Shown: piece after piece, positions 36,997 through 48,539 of the stretch | How positions within the stretch are numbered: position 1 is the first letter of the stretch | How the letters are laid out: each line of letters starts with the position of its first letter | From: Micractinium sp. NFX-FRZ | Taxonomy: Eukaryota; Chlorophyta; Trebouxiophyceae; Chlorellales; Chlorellaceae | Reading direction: 5' to 3' | DNA length: 64,000 bases | NCBI GenBank assembly: GCA_029339195.1 | Contig: JAPTJF010000050.1 | Location: forward strand, 1 to 64,000 | The notes under the pieces: model-generated | What the model was told of the DNA's origin: nothing | Seen by the model: the letters and a program-made list of their open reading frames with translations, nothing else | The model's database searches: none | Program-made: the position numbers and the translations under genes

Positions 36997-39900
36997 TCAT
37001 GCCTCCACTCCCATGCCATAGATGACCACCTGCTCCTCCCCTGCGGTACCATCTGCGTACTGCGCAGCGTACCGCAGCACAATGTCCAGGCTGCGGTGCG
37101 TCTGCCTGCTGCGGGTCATGCTGAGCTCACCCGCCAGCGCCACCGCCGGGCCGCGCTCGCCACTGCCTCCCCCTGCCCCCGCCAGAGCAGCGGCTGCCGC
37201 TGCAGGTGCCATCACCAAGGGCTCTTTCAGCACCAGAACCGTCTGCACCCAGTGCGTCTGTGTGCCCATGGGCGAGGTGGACAGCTCCACGGGGTGGTCC
37301 CGGCAGAAGCGGTCGGAGAACAGGGTGTCAAACCACAGCACCAGGGCGGCGCACGGCTGCGGGCCTGCAGCGTTGGCGCGGGGCGGGGTGGAGCGGGGTG
37401 GGGTGGGTTGGTGGGGCGGGGGGATGGGGCGGGGTGGGGTGGGTGCAGAGGGATGGGAGCGAAGCGTGCGGGGGGCAGGATGAGGGCAGCATGCTCTGGC
37501 GAGGAGGTGGATCAGGAGACGGATTGTGCAGCCTTGCAGGTGTGGATCCCCTTCATGCCTGGTGGCGCCCACCTCGCATCCCACCCTCTCATCCCTCCTG
37601 CACTCTGCCTCCCTATCGTCCCTCACTCTGCGACCCTTGTGCCAACGCTCACGCCCCTGTCCCCCCCCAACCGCCCCCGCCCCCTGGCTGCCAGCCCACG
37701 CACCTGCCCCCACGGTGAGGCGGAAGGGTGCGGTGAAGTCCTGGTCGGCCGGCTTCATGGTGGCCAGGTCAAACCGCTGCAGGCAGGCGGGCTCGGAGAT
37801 AAGGTGCTGCGGGGAAACGGCGCGCACCACCGCGCGCTTGAGCGCGTCGCCGCGCAGGCTGGAGGCCACCGCATCCATGCTGCAGGCAGGGGGCATGGGG
37901 GCGGGGGGACGGGAGAAGTGTTGTAGCAGTGGGGTGTGGGGATGCAGGCTGGGGGGCACTTCTGCAGCTGAAGAGGAGAGAGTGGAAGTGGGAGGTTGGC
38001 CGGCAGAGGAAGCGGGGAATGGCAGGACAAGGAAGGGCATGGTGGCACGGGAAGAGCATGAGGGCAGGGACTGGCTTGTGCTGCCACCTGCCCACGGAAC
38101 CATCAGGCGCAGCCGCCGCCCCAGCCCCAGCTCCACGCACCGGCCCCTGCCACTGTGCCCTCAGCTCCTCACTGTACTGTCCTGCACTGCTGTGCACCGG
38201 AAGCCGGACCCGCCCCGCCAGCAGCCCACCAGCCGTCACCCTCTTGCTGCAATACACTACTGAATGCTCCCACTGTGCCACGCTGTACTGCCCTGTACTG
38301 CTGCGCACCTGAAGCCGTACACGTCCCGCCAGAAGCCCAGCCCCGTGGCCCCCTCGCTGGCCGCCGCCACATAGATGTGCGCCAGGTCGGGGAGCACGGC
38401 GCCGCCGGGGCGCAGCCAGCGGTCGCGGGCATGCAGCACCGACTCGAGCATCGACTCAAACAGGAGGGCGTAGCCCATCCACTCGCTGACCAGCACATCC
38501 ACCTGACCCTGCTGCGCCTGCTGCCCCGATTGCCCCGACTGCTGCTGGTCTGCTGAAGGCGCCGGCTCGCCCTCGCCGCTGCTGCTGCTGCTTGCCGGCA
38601 GCGGCAGCGCCGGCAGCTCCTCCACCTTGCTGGACACAATGGTGATGGGGCCTCCCGTGCTGGCCGCCAGCCCGTTGGCCTCGATGTTGGCCTGCGCAAA
38701 CTCGGCGATGGCGGCGCTGCCGTCGATGCCCACCACCGCCTTGGCGCCGCCGCGGGCTGCAAACATGGAGAGGATGCCGGTGCCGCAGCCAACGTCCAGC
38801 ACGGTGGCGCCGGCCATGAGGGAGGGGTTCCTCTCCAGGGCAGCCTGGTAGGCCTCCGTGCGCACCTGGGGGGGCGGGGGGAGCAGGGGGCATAGGGGCA
38901 GGGGGTGCGGGTGAGCGGTGCGAGTGGGTGCGGTGGCGCCCCACGGTGGTGGGGGCGCAGGGGGTATTTCTGTGGGGGGCCACTCCGCCACCCGCAAAGC
39001 GTTCCCAATAAATAGCAACTGCCAAGCACGCGTACCACCCCACTTTGCACACCACCTTTTCTCCAACCACCACCACTCCACCGTCCACCTCTGGCCCCCT
39101 CACCCTGCCTGCCAACCTGCCTCACCACCACCCTTACCCACCCTGTCTGCTGGCATCTGTTGCTGCCCCTCATTCCCCTCACCGGCCCACCACTCACTTT
39201 CCTCCAATTCAGGTGATGCCAATGACCATCATAGAGGGTGTGGCCCACAGTCCCGCTGCTGCCAGCATGCCCCACCCCACCTCACAGCCCACTCGTTCTC
39301 ACCCTATCCGCCAGCATTTCGCGGTGGATGTCAAATGTAGAGTAGGAGTCAAAGTAGGAGTCGTCAATCCGCTTGGCAGCCTGGTCCTCCGACTTCCCAG
39401 CCTCCTGCTGCTGCTGCTTCTGGCCCTGCTGCGCCGCCGCTGCAGCTGCGCCAGCGGTGCTGCTGCCAGCATGGACCGCACCGCCCGAGCCACCTGGCTG
39501 ACCCGCCGCCGCCTCTGCCACCAGCTCCCACATGCCCTCATCCCCCTGGAGCACCACCGATCGCAGCGCCTCTACCATCCCACGGAGGGCCTCGTTCTCA
39601 CGACGCAGCGCTGCAAGCTCTGGTGCCGAAGCGGCGGCCGAGGCATCGCCGGCTACAGCGGCGGAGGCAGCACTGCTTCCTGCCGCCGCTTCAAGTGCGC
39701 CGCTGCCGCTGCTCTCGCCCTTGCCTACCACCGCCGCTGCTGCTGCCTCGTGCCCCTCCTCCTCCTCCTCCTCCTCCCAATCGTGCAGCATGAGTTCATC
39801 GTCCATCAGAGCTGGCTGCAGGTAGCGGTCATCCTCCCAGGGAGCCGCCCCGCTGGCGGCCGCCGCCAGCGCCGGCAGCGGGTCCTGCCCCGCCGCTGCT

Positions 39901-40279
39901 GTGGTGCGGATAAAGTTGATCAGCTGGATGGTGCCCAGCTGGTCGAGGCCGTGCTGCAGCAGGGGTGTGTGGCGGGGCAGAGGAGGAAGCGTGGGTGAGG
40001 AGTGCTCCTGAGCGGGCTGGCGGCAGTGGCGGCGCGGTGGCATGCATGGCGGCATGTGCCCGCGGCCGCGCTCACCTGCGCTCTAAACTGCCGCAAGCTG
40101 AACCCGTGCTCCGCCTGGTCGTGCGCCAGCACCTCCTCCAGGCTGGGGAAGCGGGCCTCGCCAAACAGGCTCTTGAAACCCTCGCTCTCATCCTCCTCCC
40201 AGTCCTGCCAGTCCTCCTCCTGCTGCGGGCCGCCCGCCAGCGAGCTCTCTGTGTCGCTGTAGCTGTCGGAGGCCGACAT
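36997..40279 (-). CDS. PRMT3: Protein arginine N-methyltransferase 3 (zinc finger degenerate)
   Basis: Five exons on the minus strand: 40279-40076, 39953-39303, 38865-38309, 37879-37704 and 37364-36997; 651 aa. It transfers methyl from SAM to arginine; PRMT3 homologs modify ribosomal protein S2. The N-terminus matches PRMT3: acidic start, then the C2H2 region continuing into HGLDQLGTIQLINFIR. Both zinc cysteines are replaced (S37, G40) while H53 and H58 remain at the normal spacing. A long Ala/Glu-rich and coiled segment (LAALRRENEALRGMVEALR) leads to the catalytic core: YFDSYSTFDIHREMLADRVRTEAY, SAM motif VLDVGCGTGILSMFAA, and double-E loop SEWMGYALLFESML. THW is present near the C-terminus (TQTHWVQ). 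Start ATG overlaps an opposite-strand ATG at 40278. A copy of the exon-3 end lies in the next intron. Confidence 0.92.
38170..38238 (-). repeat. Duplicated exon edge in PRMT3 intron 3
   Basis: This imperfectly copies 38282-38345, the 3' end of exon 3 with its donor and the first intron bases. The copy keeps a possible GT donor (GGTGCAC). Confidence 0.8.
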
Positions 40280-40535
40280 GGCTGAGCTACCGACTTTCAG
40301 TGGGCCTCAGAAGCTGATGCGAGCTGACAAATCTGCCCAGAATCGTGATCTGGGCCCTACCAATGCATGCAGGCAAATAGCTGCAACCTTTGGGCCTGCA
40401 TTTTCGTGCTATGCGCAGCACGCAGCAGGCTGGGAGGAGCAGGCCAGGACTGCTTTCTGCACTGCGAAACGTGTCGATAGACGTTCGTTAACAAAAAACG
40501 GCGGGCTGGAAGCGCCCGGAGGCAGCGCTGCTGAA
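40280..40535. promoter_or_regulatory. Shared head-to-head promoter, PRMT3 / SEC10
   Basis: Only 256 bp lie between the two start codons, so both promoters and 5' UTRs must overlap. An AT-richer segment (cgttaacaaaaaac, about 40485-40498) lies 40-50 bases before the SEC10 ATG. Confidence 0.5.
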
Positions 40536-43500
40536 ATGACGACCGACAGCAGGAAGGGCGAGCAGCAGGCGGGGCGGCCACCCAGCAGCCGCCCCCTGAT
40601 CAGTCTGGATGAGGTGGTGGGGTCTACCACGGCGGACCTCATTTCCAGAGTGGCGGGCGATCTGATCAGTGGCGGCGCCACATCGCCGCCGGCACGGGGC
40701 ACCCGCAGCCAGTCAGGGCAGGCTGCGGCCTCCATGGCGCACCTGCTGGAGCGGTTCGAGCGGTGCGGGGGCATCAAGGGTGCTGCTTGATGCCGAGACT
40801 GCCTGGGAGGCCCCTGCCGGAACCGTGTGCAACCGGCGTGTCTTCCCGCCTAGCATAGCACACTCACACCTTCCCGGCTCCCCCTGCCCCCTCCCCCCCC
40901 AATGTGTGCCTGCCTGCTGCCCTGCCACAGGTGCGACAAAGAGCTGGCCAAGCTGCAGCAGCAGGTGGACTTGCGGGCGGAACGGCTGCGGCGGGAGGCG
41001 GGGGGCGAGGAGGGTGCCTACTTGGGGAAGGTTGCGGCCCTGGAGGCGGAGTGGGCGGGCATGCGGCGCGGGTTTGGGCAGCTGGAGGGGCGGCTGACGG
41101 GGGTGACGCAGACGGCCACCAAGACTGGCAACCGGCTGCAGGCGAGTCGTGGGCGGGGCGGGGCCTGGGGCTGGGGTGGGCTTGCGGCTGGAGGGGGGCC
41201 AGGGAGGCCGTGCAGCCTGGGGTCCTGGCCTTGGACTTGTGCAACATGAGTAGAGAGCACGTGGCTGGGGCAGCTGCAGGAGCAGTTGGCCAGCTGTAAG
41301 GCAGCCTTGTGCAGAGGCAGCAGGCACAGCGCAGCAGTGCCGTTCGATGCCCGACAGCCTGCTGTGTGCCGCCCCTGCTGCCAGGCCCGCCTGCCGTCCC
41401 TCTCCCCACCCCTGGCCTTGCCACCCTCACACCCCCACCACCTTATACTGCTGTGCACCACATGTGTACCGCTGCAGAATGCAGACCTGTACCGCCGGCG
41501 GGCCCTGGAGGCGGCAGACCAGATCACCTGCCTGCAAGAGTTTGCCCACGCTCGCGACCCCTCCGACCTGCCGCCCCTCTTCCACGACGACGCGCGCCTG
41601 GCAGAGGCCGCGGTGCGTGCGTGGGTGTGCACCACGCATTGTGATGCGACATGCATTGATAGAGGAGACTTGCAGCGAAGCGTGCTCTGGGGGCAGCGGG
41701 GCAGCAGGTCTTGGCCGGAGTGGTGGGTTGCTTGCAGTGTACACGGGGTGCACTCAGGCAGCTCCCATGCACATGGAATGTGAACAGACGCTCTGTGGGC
41801 CCTGAGCGCACCGCCACCTCGCCCATCAAATCATGTTGCCTCAACTGACCCGCCCCACCCCACCCTGTGACGATCGCTGCCCCCCTCCCCTCCCACCTCC
41901 ATGCTGGCAGGCAATGACTGGCAAGCTGCTGGCGGTGGCCCAGGGCCTGGTGCGCTCAAAGGAGCGGGTGGGGCTGGGGGAGCCCAAGCCACGGGCCAGC
42001 GCTGCGCCAGAAGTGGTGAGCGGGCCTGCCACAGGCTGGGCTGGAGCAGGGGGGGCAAGCATGCTGGGGCGCGCAAGGGGTGGGCACGACGGTGGGGCCG
42101 CCAGGCAGGAAGCCACGGCGGCTTGGTCAGGCACCTATGCCCATACGCCCCTGCTGCACACCACGTGTTGCCTCTCACGCGCTCTGCAACTGCCCCCTTT
42201 GCCCCGGCTGCAGGGCAGCATCGAGGCAGCTGTGGAGCAGCTGGAGCTGTACCGCAACGTACTGGACAACCGCGTGGTGTCCCGCTTTGATGCCGCCCTG
42301 TCCCGCCAGGACATGCCTGCCATGGCAGACTGCGCACGCATCATGGCAGAGTTCAGGTGTGCTGAGCTGGCATGTGCTGAGCTGGCATGTGCTGAGCTGG
42401 CATGTGCTGCATGCACATCAGGCAGAGTTTCCGTGGGTGCTGTGCAGGCGCCTGCGGAGCTGGCATGTTTGTATGTGTCTGTGTGTGGTGGTCGGCTCAG
42501 GTGTGAGTGTACCGAGATGGCATGTGCGCATCACGGCGGAATTGTGACCTGGCAGCTTTGCCACGCTGTGCCACGCTGTGCTGCAGCCGTGGCGAGTCCA
42601 TCCTGGTCCAGCGCTACATCTCCACCCGCCCCATGTTCACAAACTTGAGGGAGCTGCAGTACGCCGCCCAGCAGCAGCAACAGCAGCAACAGGCGGCGGC
42701 GGCGGCAGCAGGCGAGGCCGGCAGCGGCAGTGGGAGCGCCGAGGAGGCGGAGGCGGCGGCTGATGCTGCGGCGCTGCGTGGTCTGAGCAGCCTGTACAAG
42801 AGCATCCTGGGGACCATGCGGGATGAGGCGGTGGTGATAGAGCAGGTGGGGTGGGGGGCATGTGACTAAGGGTGGGGTGGGGGCGACTGGAGTATCATGC
42901 CTGGGACTACGGGCGGGGTGGGGGTGACACGGGTACACGGCGGGGCTGGGGCGGGCAAATGTGTTGCTGCTCTGAGGACAGGTGCGGCAGGCTGCGACTG
43001 GTGTGCCCGCTCGCCCTCCCGCTCACCTGCCCACCACCGCCGCATCCCCACCCCCACCACCGCCCTTGCGTCCCCTGCCCCACCCCGCCCCGCCTGCCCC
43101 CAGGTCTTCCCCTCCCCGGTGCGCGCCCTGTCGGCCTACATCCAGCGCGTGTTTGAGCAAAAGGTGCAGACGGCGGTGGATGCGGCGCTGCGGCCGCCGG
43201 CGGCGGGCGCGGGGCACACGCAGCTGCGAGCCCGCCTGCGCCTGATGGCCGAGGTGTACCGCCGCACGCGAGCGCTGGCGGACGACCTGCAGGTGGGGTG
43301 GGCTGGAGTGCTGCTGCTGTGCTGTGCTGGTGGGCTGTGGTGGACTGTGGTGGGTTGTGATGTTGTTGGTGGCAGGATGAGCAGGGGGGGGCCCTTTTCT
43401 TGGAGAGCTCGCAATGGCTGGCCGCACAAGCCCTGCTCGTGCCCTGCCCAAGACGGATGGCCACCTCGAGCCGCCTGCCCTGCCCAGCCTCCTGCCCGAC

Positions 43501-45627
43501 CGCTGGCACACGCTCATGCTGCGCCCCGCCCCACCCCAACCCCGCGCAGGAGCTGTGTGGCGGCGAGGAGGGCGCGGCAAGTGCGGGCGTGGCCCCCGTG
43601 CGCGAGCTGGCCGACGGCGTTTGTGCCGACGCATTAGAGGCCTACCTCCCCATGGAGCTGCGCTGGCTGAGCGGGCTGTATGAGCAGAAGAGCGGGGCGG
43701 CACGGGCCCAGGGGGCTGTGGGGCTGTCCATGGAGGCGGTACTCGACATGCTGGCCATGAATGAGGAGGTGAGGGGAGGGGCGCATGCTGTGTGCCTGCT
43801 CTGCTGGCCCTGCTTTGCAGCTGTTGTGTCGAAGGTGTGTAGACAGTACAGGTGAGGTGTTGCACGTGCTGGCATGGAACGAGGAGGTGAGGGGGTGCAG
43901 TGTTTGAGCAGCGGGGACAGAAGCAGGGCTGAGGGGAGATGGGGGATAGGGGGAGTTGAACGGGGTTGACGGCGGGGGGAATGAGAGTGAAATGTCAAGA
44001 GCGGGGAGGGCTAAGAGGTGGATGAGGGAGGCCCGGTGTGGCGCGGGTCTCGGTGGCCACAAAAAGACAGGAAGATGGGATGGCGTCAACGGCTGGGATT
44101 GCCAGATTCTCTGCCCTCTGCCACCTGCATGCACGCTCAACATCTCATACACCGACCTGCCACGTCACCTCCTGCCCCTCCACCTGGCCCCCGCAGGCCG
44201 CCACGCGCTGCGTGCTGCTGACGCCGCCCGCCCAGCTGGCGCCCGCCGTGCGCCAGCTGTTCCACGCCTCCACGCGCAAGCAGGCCAACACTGGGTGCCT
44301 GCTGGAGCAGGTGGCCATGCACATTGTGCTGGGGCTGGGGCTGGCGGTGGACACCTGCACAAAAGCGCTGCTGGGGCCGTTCCGCCCGCAGCTGCTGTTG
44401 GAGCAGGAGGCAGCAGCGGCGGCAGCGGCAGCAGCAGCAGCCACAGCAGCTCGTGTCGGTGACAATGGCAGCAGCGCCGCAGCAGGCGGGTTGCAGCAGC
44501 CGGCACGGCAGGGGGCAGCGGCGGGTGGCGGTTCAGGCACCGCGGCAGCGGCAGCGGGGGCAGGCGGCACCGGCGACCCGGGGTCTGCGCGTGTGCCGTC
44601 TCGCCAGCTGTCACGCCAGTCGCTGGCACGCGCTGCCCAGCTGGCCATGGCGGCCAGCCTGGGTCAGGTGCTTCAGGCGGTGTCCACGGTTGGTGCCATC
44701 GTGAGCATACTGCAGCAGCACTACCAGCGTGTGCTGGCGCCGCACCTGGGGGCGCAGGGAGGCGGGGAGGCACGCGCCTGCCTGGCGGGCCTGTCAGCGC
44801 TGGTCAAGGCAGTGGATGAGCGTGTGCTGGGGGCGCTGCAGCGCTGCCTGGCCCTGCTCATGGCACAGGCAGACATGACACTGGTGGCGCAGCAGCAGCG
44901 GGACGACTTCTGCCCGGGCGAAGGGGCGGCGCCGCCCAGCCTGGATGAGCCCACCCCCGCCTGCCTGGCGGTGTGCGCGCTGCTGGGCGCGGCGGTGGAC
45001 GTGGCGCAGCGGCACCTGCACGGCCCCAACCTGGCCTCCTTTCTGGGAGAGGTGCGCGCGGTGGGTGGCGGCAGTCTGGTGGGGCTGGGGTGGGCAGGTG
45101 AGTGGGTGGGTGCGCGGGTGGGGTCATGTGCTGCATGCTGCGATGTGCAGGGTGCAGACTGGCAGGCATGTGCGGCAAGCCCGCCTGTGCTGCCTCTGTC
45201 CCTGCTTTCAATGCACCCTGCACTGCCGCCCTCCTGCCCACCCACCTCCCCGCCCTTCACCTGCCCCTCACCTGCCCCCCTGCAGCTGGGGCGGCGTACC
45301 TGCCTGGCGCTGGACGCCCACATGCAGCGGTTTGCCTTCTCCCCGCTGGGCGCGCTGCGCTGGAAGCGTGACCTGGCAGACTATGCCAGCCTGGCGGCCC
45401 GCCTGCGCTCCGCCTCGGCTGCGGCACACCTGGAAGACATGCAGGCACGCGTGAACCTGCTGATTGTGGGCCCAGACAGCCTGCTGGCGCTGGTGGATGG
45501 CAACCTGCGCATCTCGCACCGGGCGGCGCTGGCTTACGTGGCGCTGCGCCAGGACTTCCGAACCGCACGCGTGCCCGCCGCCGACGGCAGCGCCACCACC
45601 CTGGCGGCGCTGTTCAGCAGCGAGTGA
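40536..45627 (+). CDS. SEC10: Exocyst complex component SEC10 (EXOC5)
   Basis: Ten exons: 40536-40762, 40931-41141, 41478-41612, 41911-42015, 42214-42356, 42587-42845, 43104-43292, 43550-43768, 44197-45051 and 45286-45627; 894 aa. SEC10 is one of eight exocyst subunits tethering post-Golgi vesicles to the plasma membrane. The sequence parallels plant SEC10 throughout: CDKELAKLQQQVDLR coil, VTQTATKTGNRLQ, SLYKSILGTMRDEA, VFPSPVRALSAYIQRVFEQKV, LRLMAEVYRRTRALADDLQ and, near the end, LRWKRDLADYASL and VGPDSLLALV. It is all-helical with no enzyme motif. Exon 1 ends at the GAGCG/GTGCGG donor, which alone keeps FERCDKEL in frame. Intron 2 starts GCGAGT (GC-AG). Ala/Gln-rich inserts lie at exons 6 and 9. 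TGTAA at 45962-45966 follows. An in-frame ATG at 40278 is unlikely to be the start. Confidence 0.92.
42361..42409 (+). repeat. 16-bp tandem repeat at SEC10 intron 5 donor
   Basis: Three near-perfect copies of a GCTGAGCTGGCATGT-type unit start directly after the exon 5 donor. Fragments of the same unit recur near 42456-42470 and 42513-42527. Confidence 0.85.
43852..43897 (+). repeat. Duplicated exon edge in SEC10 intron 8
   Basis: Copies about 43740-43785, the end of exon 8 including GAGGAG/GTGAGGGG, so a second complete donor sequence sits about 118 bp downstream of the real one. Confidence 0.8.
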
Positions 45628-46557
45628 GGCGCTCCACCGCGGGCACACCTGTGGCAGCAGCAGCTCCCGCTCGTATGCAGCATGGCACCAGGGCTTGCGA
45701 AGGAGGGGCCTGCTTGCAAGCTCTCTCATCAGAGAAGGGGCTGCCTGAAGCTTGCAGGGGTGGTTGGCACACTGACGCCTGTAGAATGCGGAGGGCAACA
45801 ACAGCGAGGCGCTCAGCTCAGCTAACCAGGCGCTGCTTCGCAGGCGGTGTGACAGGCAGTGCCTCCTCGCCTCCTGTGGGAAGAGCCCGCTGCATCCCTG
45901 CTGCCTTGCGCGCCTCCTGCTCCTTCATACCACTTCTGCACCAAGCGGTGCCGGACCCGCTTGTAACTTTCACCAAAGCGGGGCGCTTATTGCTCACAGG
46001 AAAGGGGTTCGGCATACTGCGGGGTTAGGATTGACAGTATGACAGTAGGTCAGAAGCGGAGGATGTTTTGGGTATCTTCAGGCGTGAAAAAAGCTAAAGG
46101 AGGCGTACTTGCTGTACACACAGGCAGGTTGTATGCACAGTATTGCGGGCAGGCATGGAAAGTGGGGTGGGAGGGCTGGCGTGGGCGGGTCAAGAAACGC
46201 TGGCAGGCGTGGCGCCGGCTTATTTGTTTTCTTATTGAGGGGCTGAGGGGCAGCTGCGCAAGCATGCGGGTGGGCACAGGTGCTAAGATGGACAGTGTGC
46301 GGAGGCAGTGGGGTGTATGATAAGAAAAAGTGCTTCAGTCGGGCCGACTGTGCGGGGGGTACTTGGATTGGAGCGGGCGGGAGGGTGCGTGGGAGGCCTG
46401 GTGCCAGTACGAAGCGGGGCGCCCCTGCTGACGGGTGCGTGCTGCTGCGTTCTTGGCGTGCGCTGCCGTGCTGCTGCGCTCTGATTGTGTGCAGTGAGTG
46501 GCGCCGCTCTGTCTGCTTCAGGGGCCACGTGCTTTATTCACTCGTGGTGCTGTCATC
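45628..46557. other. Convergent 3' region, SEC10 / small unknown gene
   Basis: About 930 bp. TGTAA at 45962-45966 is the SEC10 signal. Long open frames here are G/C-rich shadows without start context or family motifs. No minus-strand TGTAA was found. Confidence 0.45.
45962..45966 (+). terminator. TGTAA poly(A) signal, SEC10
   Basis: Located 335 nt after the SEC10 stop codon. Confidence 0.5.
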
Positions 46558-47572
46558 TCAGGGCCGGGTGCACACGAGTGCTTGGAAGAACTCGGACTCG
46601 CAAGGCAGGCTCAGGCCGGCTGGCGAACTGCCGGTAGCCTGCAGCGTGCTGGTAGGGCTGCCTGGCTGGTGCGGCGGCTGGGCGACCGCCCTGGCGCCCT
46701 GCGCATGCTGCCGTGCCTTGCTGCGGGGGCCGCCTGGCGGGGACCGGGGGCGGCCGCGCCCGTGCTGCTGCCGGGGCTGTTGCTGGTGGTACTCTGGGAT
46801 GAACACGCCTGCGGGGCGGGGCAGGTTGGGGCAGGCAGCAGGGATGACTCGGCTGGTACCAGCAGGGTGTGCGTGTTGGGGTGGGTCCACGGCGGGCAGG
46901 CAAGGCCCCCTCTGCCTGCCACTGCGCTGCGCAAAGTCTGTGCCCATAATCAGGCGGGTTTGCAACTGTGTGGCCAGAGCAGCCCGTTGGCCCACATGCT
47001 GCATACGGTGGCTGTCCACCCTGCTGCTGCCAGTTGAGAACCCGCCGCGTCTTCCCCCCGCTCCGGCGCGTCGCCCGTCACGCACCTGTGCCCGCGCCCG
47101 CCTCCTGCCCTGCATGCATCGCCCGGCTGTCCGTAGGTCCAGCACCCGTGGTAGGGGGCAGCACCATAGCCCTGGCGCCCCCCAACCTGCAGCAGGTAGG
47201 TCACATGATGCGCGGTTGGCGTGTACGTCCACCCCCGGTTACCAGCGGCAAGGGCTTTCAGAAAGGCGTTCAGAAAGGCGAACCGAGAACAAAGCGGACC
47301 AGGGTGGCTCAAAGTGGTCCTTCTTGCAGCGTCCCGGCACCTTCCCCCGACAACCCCGTCCCGCACAAATGGCCAATAGCACGCCTCAATGAAGCATTGC
47401 GGGGGGTGAAGTTCGGCCCAGACGAAAGAGTACGCTCGAGCAGGCGCTCTCACCAGCGCAGCAGCTCCTTGCGCGCCTTGAGCACCTCCAGCTGCATACG
47501 CAGGCTCTGGATAGCGGACAGCTGGTCTTGAAGCTGGCTAGCGGCGGAGGAGGGACGTTCACTGGCTGCCAT
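46558..47572 (-). CDS. Small uncharacterised protein with GTGVFIP motif, about 156 aa
   Basis: Proposed exons on the minus strand: 47572-47454, 47186-47086 and 46808-46558. All junctions are GT-AG, phases match (2, then 1), and the ATG sits in good context (ggccATGG). The N-terminus is a short coiled-coil helix (QLQDQLSAIQSLRMQLEVLK). The middle is Gly/Ala/Thr-rich and ends in AGAGTGVFIPEY. From memory, a GTGVFLP motif occurs in an uncharacterised plant protein family, which supports this join; I cannot confirm it. The remainder is Gln/Pro/Arg-rich and disordered, with a stop at 46558-46560. The last exon could be extended or cut differently. If exon 2 were not spliced at its donor, a 75-aa product ending at 47078 would result. 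No function can be assigned. Confidence 0.45.
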
Positions 47573-48539
47573 GGCCACCGTCCTGGCGAACGGGCGCCAA
47601 TTCCTTCGGTCAGCGGCAGGGCAGCGTGGTATACTCAAAGGGGCATGAACAGAGAATATCAGAGGCACTTGCGGGTCAGAAGACAGCGTGTCTACCTGGC
47701 GACGGCTCCTTCCATGTCAGGAGGACCCCTTGTGTGACTGGTGGTCAATTACGCCAATGGCGGTGGGGAGAGGGAACAAGCGAGCACAACGTCGCTTCCG
47801 TATGCAATGAGCAAGTGAAACCGACAAGAGGGAGCATGGAGCTCGGTGACCCCCTCGGCCTGCCGACTGGAGGCGCCTGACCACCACCCCGCCCTGCCGC
47901 CGTGTGGCAGCCGTGTGGCGCAGCAGCTGGCCAGCAGCTGGCAATGGCCACTTGCACCCCAGGTGTGGCCGCCCACACCTCAGCTCGGCCCCCCCGTCCC
48001 ACTTCCCAGGCTCTGTTGGCCATGTTTGCTGCCATGCCTTGTTGCTTGAACGCCGCGCACACTGCCACGGAAGCTTGTCATGCAGCACATTCTTTGTGCA
48101 CGCTCACGCCCACACGGGATGTCGACGCGCTGCCAGCAGTGCTTACGGGCGTAACAAACGCCTCACCATGCAGCTGACATACGCAACACCCATGGCCACC
48201 ACCAACCTTGGGTCAAGCACAGGTGCGCACACCAGCGCAGCGCAGCCACCACATGCCGCAGTGAGGCTTCCAGCACCAATTGTGAATGGCGCATTCCCAC
48301 ACCTGCTCCTTGCACACGCTCAGGCCTACAGCCTACAGCTGGTTACAATCGATGCAGGGGCCGTGCACAGCAGTGCGGCACAGCAAAAGAACTAACACCT
48401 GATACGCTGCGCGAATGGCCCACTGCTTGCCACGCCGCACATGCAAACTCGGGGCTGCCGTCACGTCACACCAGCGTGCACGGACACACTGGCGCATCGA
48501 CAACCGGCCAGCAGTGCAAGCACGCCGCATCACGCCGCA
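47573..48539. other. Intergenic region: unknown-gene promoter / U2AF-like 3' UTR
   Basis: Nearly 1 kb without a supported gene. The right part holds the 3' UTR of the U2AF-like gene with TTACA (minus TGTAA) at 48343-48347. A long plus-strand open frame here has no family motif and is rejected. Confidence 0.5.
48343..48347 (-). terminator. TGTAA poly(A) signal, U2AF-like gene
   Basis: Reads TGTAA on the coding strand, about 195 nt after the stop at 48540. Confidence 0.5.

Noticed and set aside
40763..40789. Extending SEC10 exon 1 to a later donor (after GGIKG)
   Set aside because: Its phase does not fit exon 2; the donor at 40762/40763 yields FERCDKEL as in plant SEC10.
47078..47186. 75-aa two-exon version of the small unknown protein
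   Set aside because: Possible, but a perfect CAG/GTGCGT donor before the stop joins in phase to an exon giving GTGVFIP, so the three-exon model is preferred.
46280..47392. 370-codon plus-strand ORF
   Set aside because: Low-complexity composition, no conserved blocks, weak start, and it lies antisense to better spliced exons.
47904..48395. Plus-strand ORF of 163 codons between the unknown gene and the U2AF-like gene
   Set aside because: No motif, and it covers the likely 3' UTR and poly(A) signal of the minus-strand gene.
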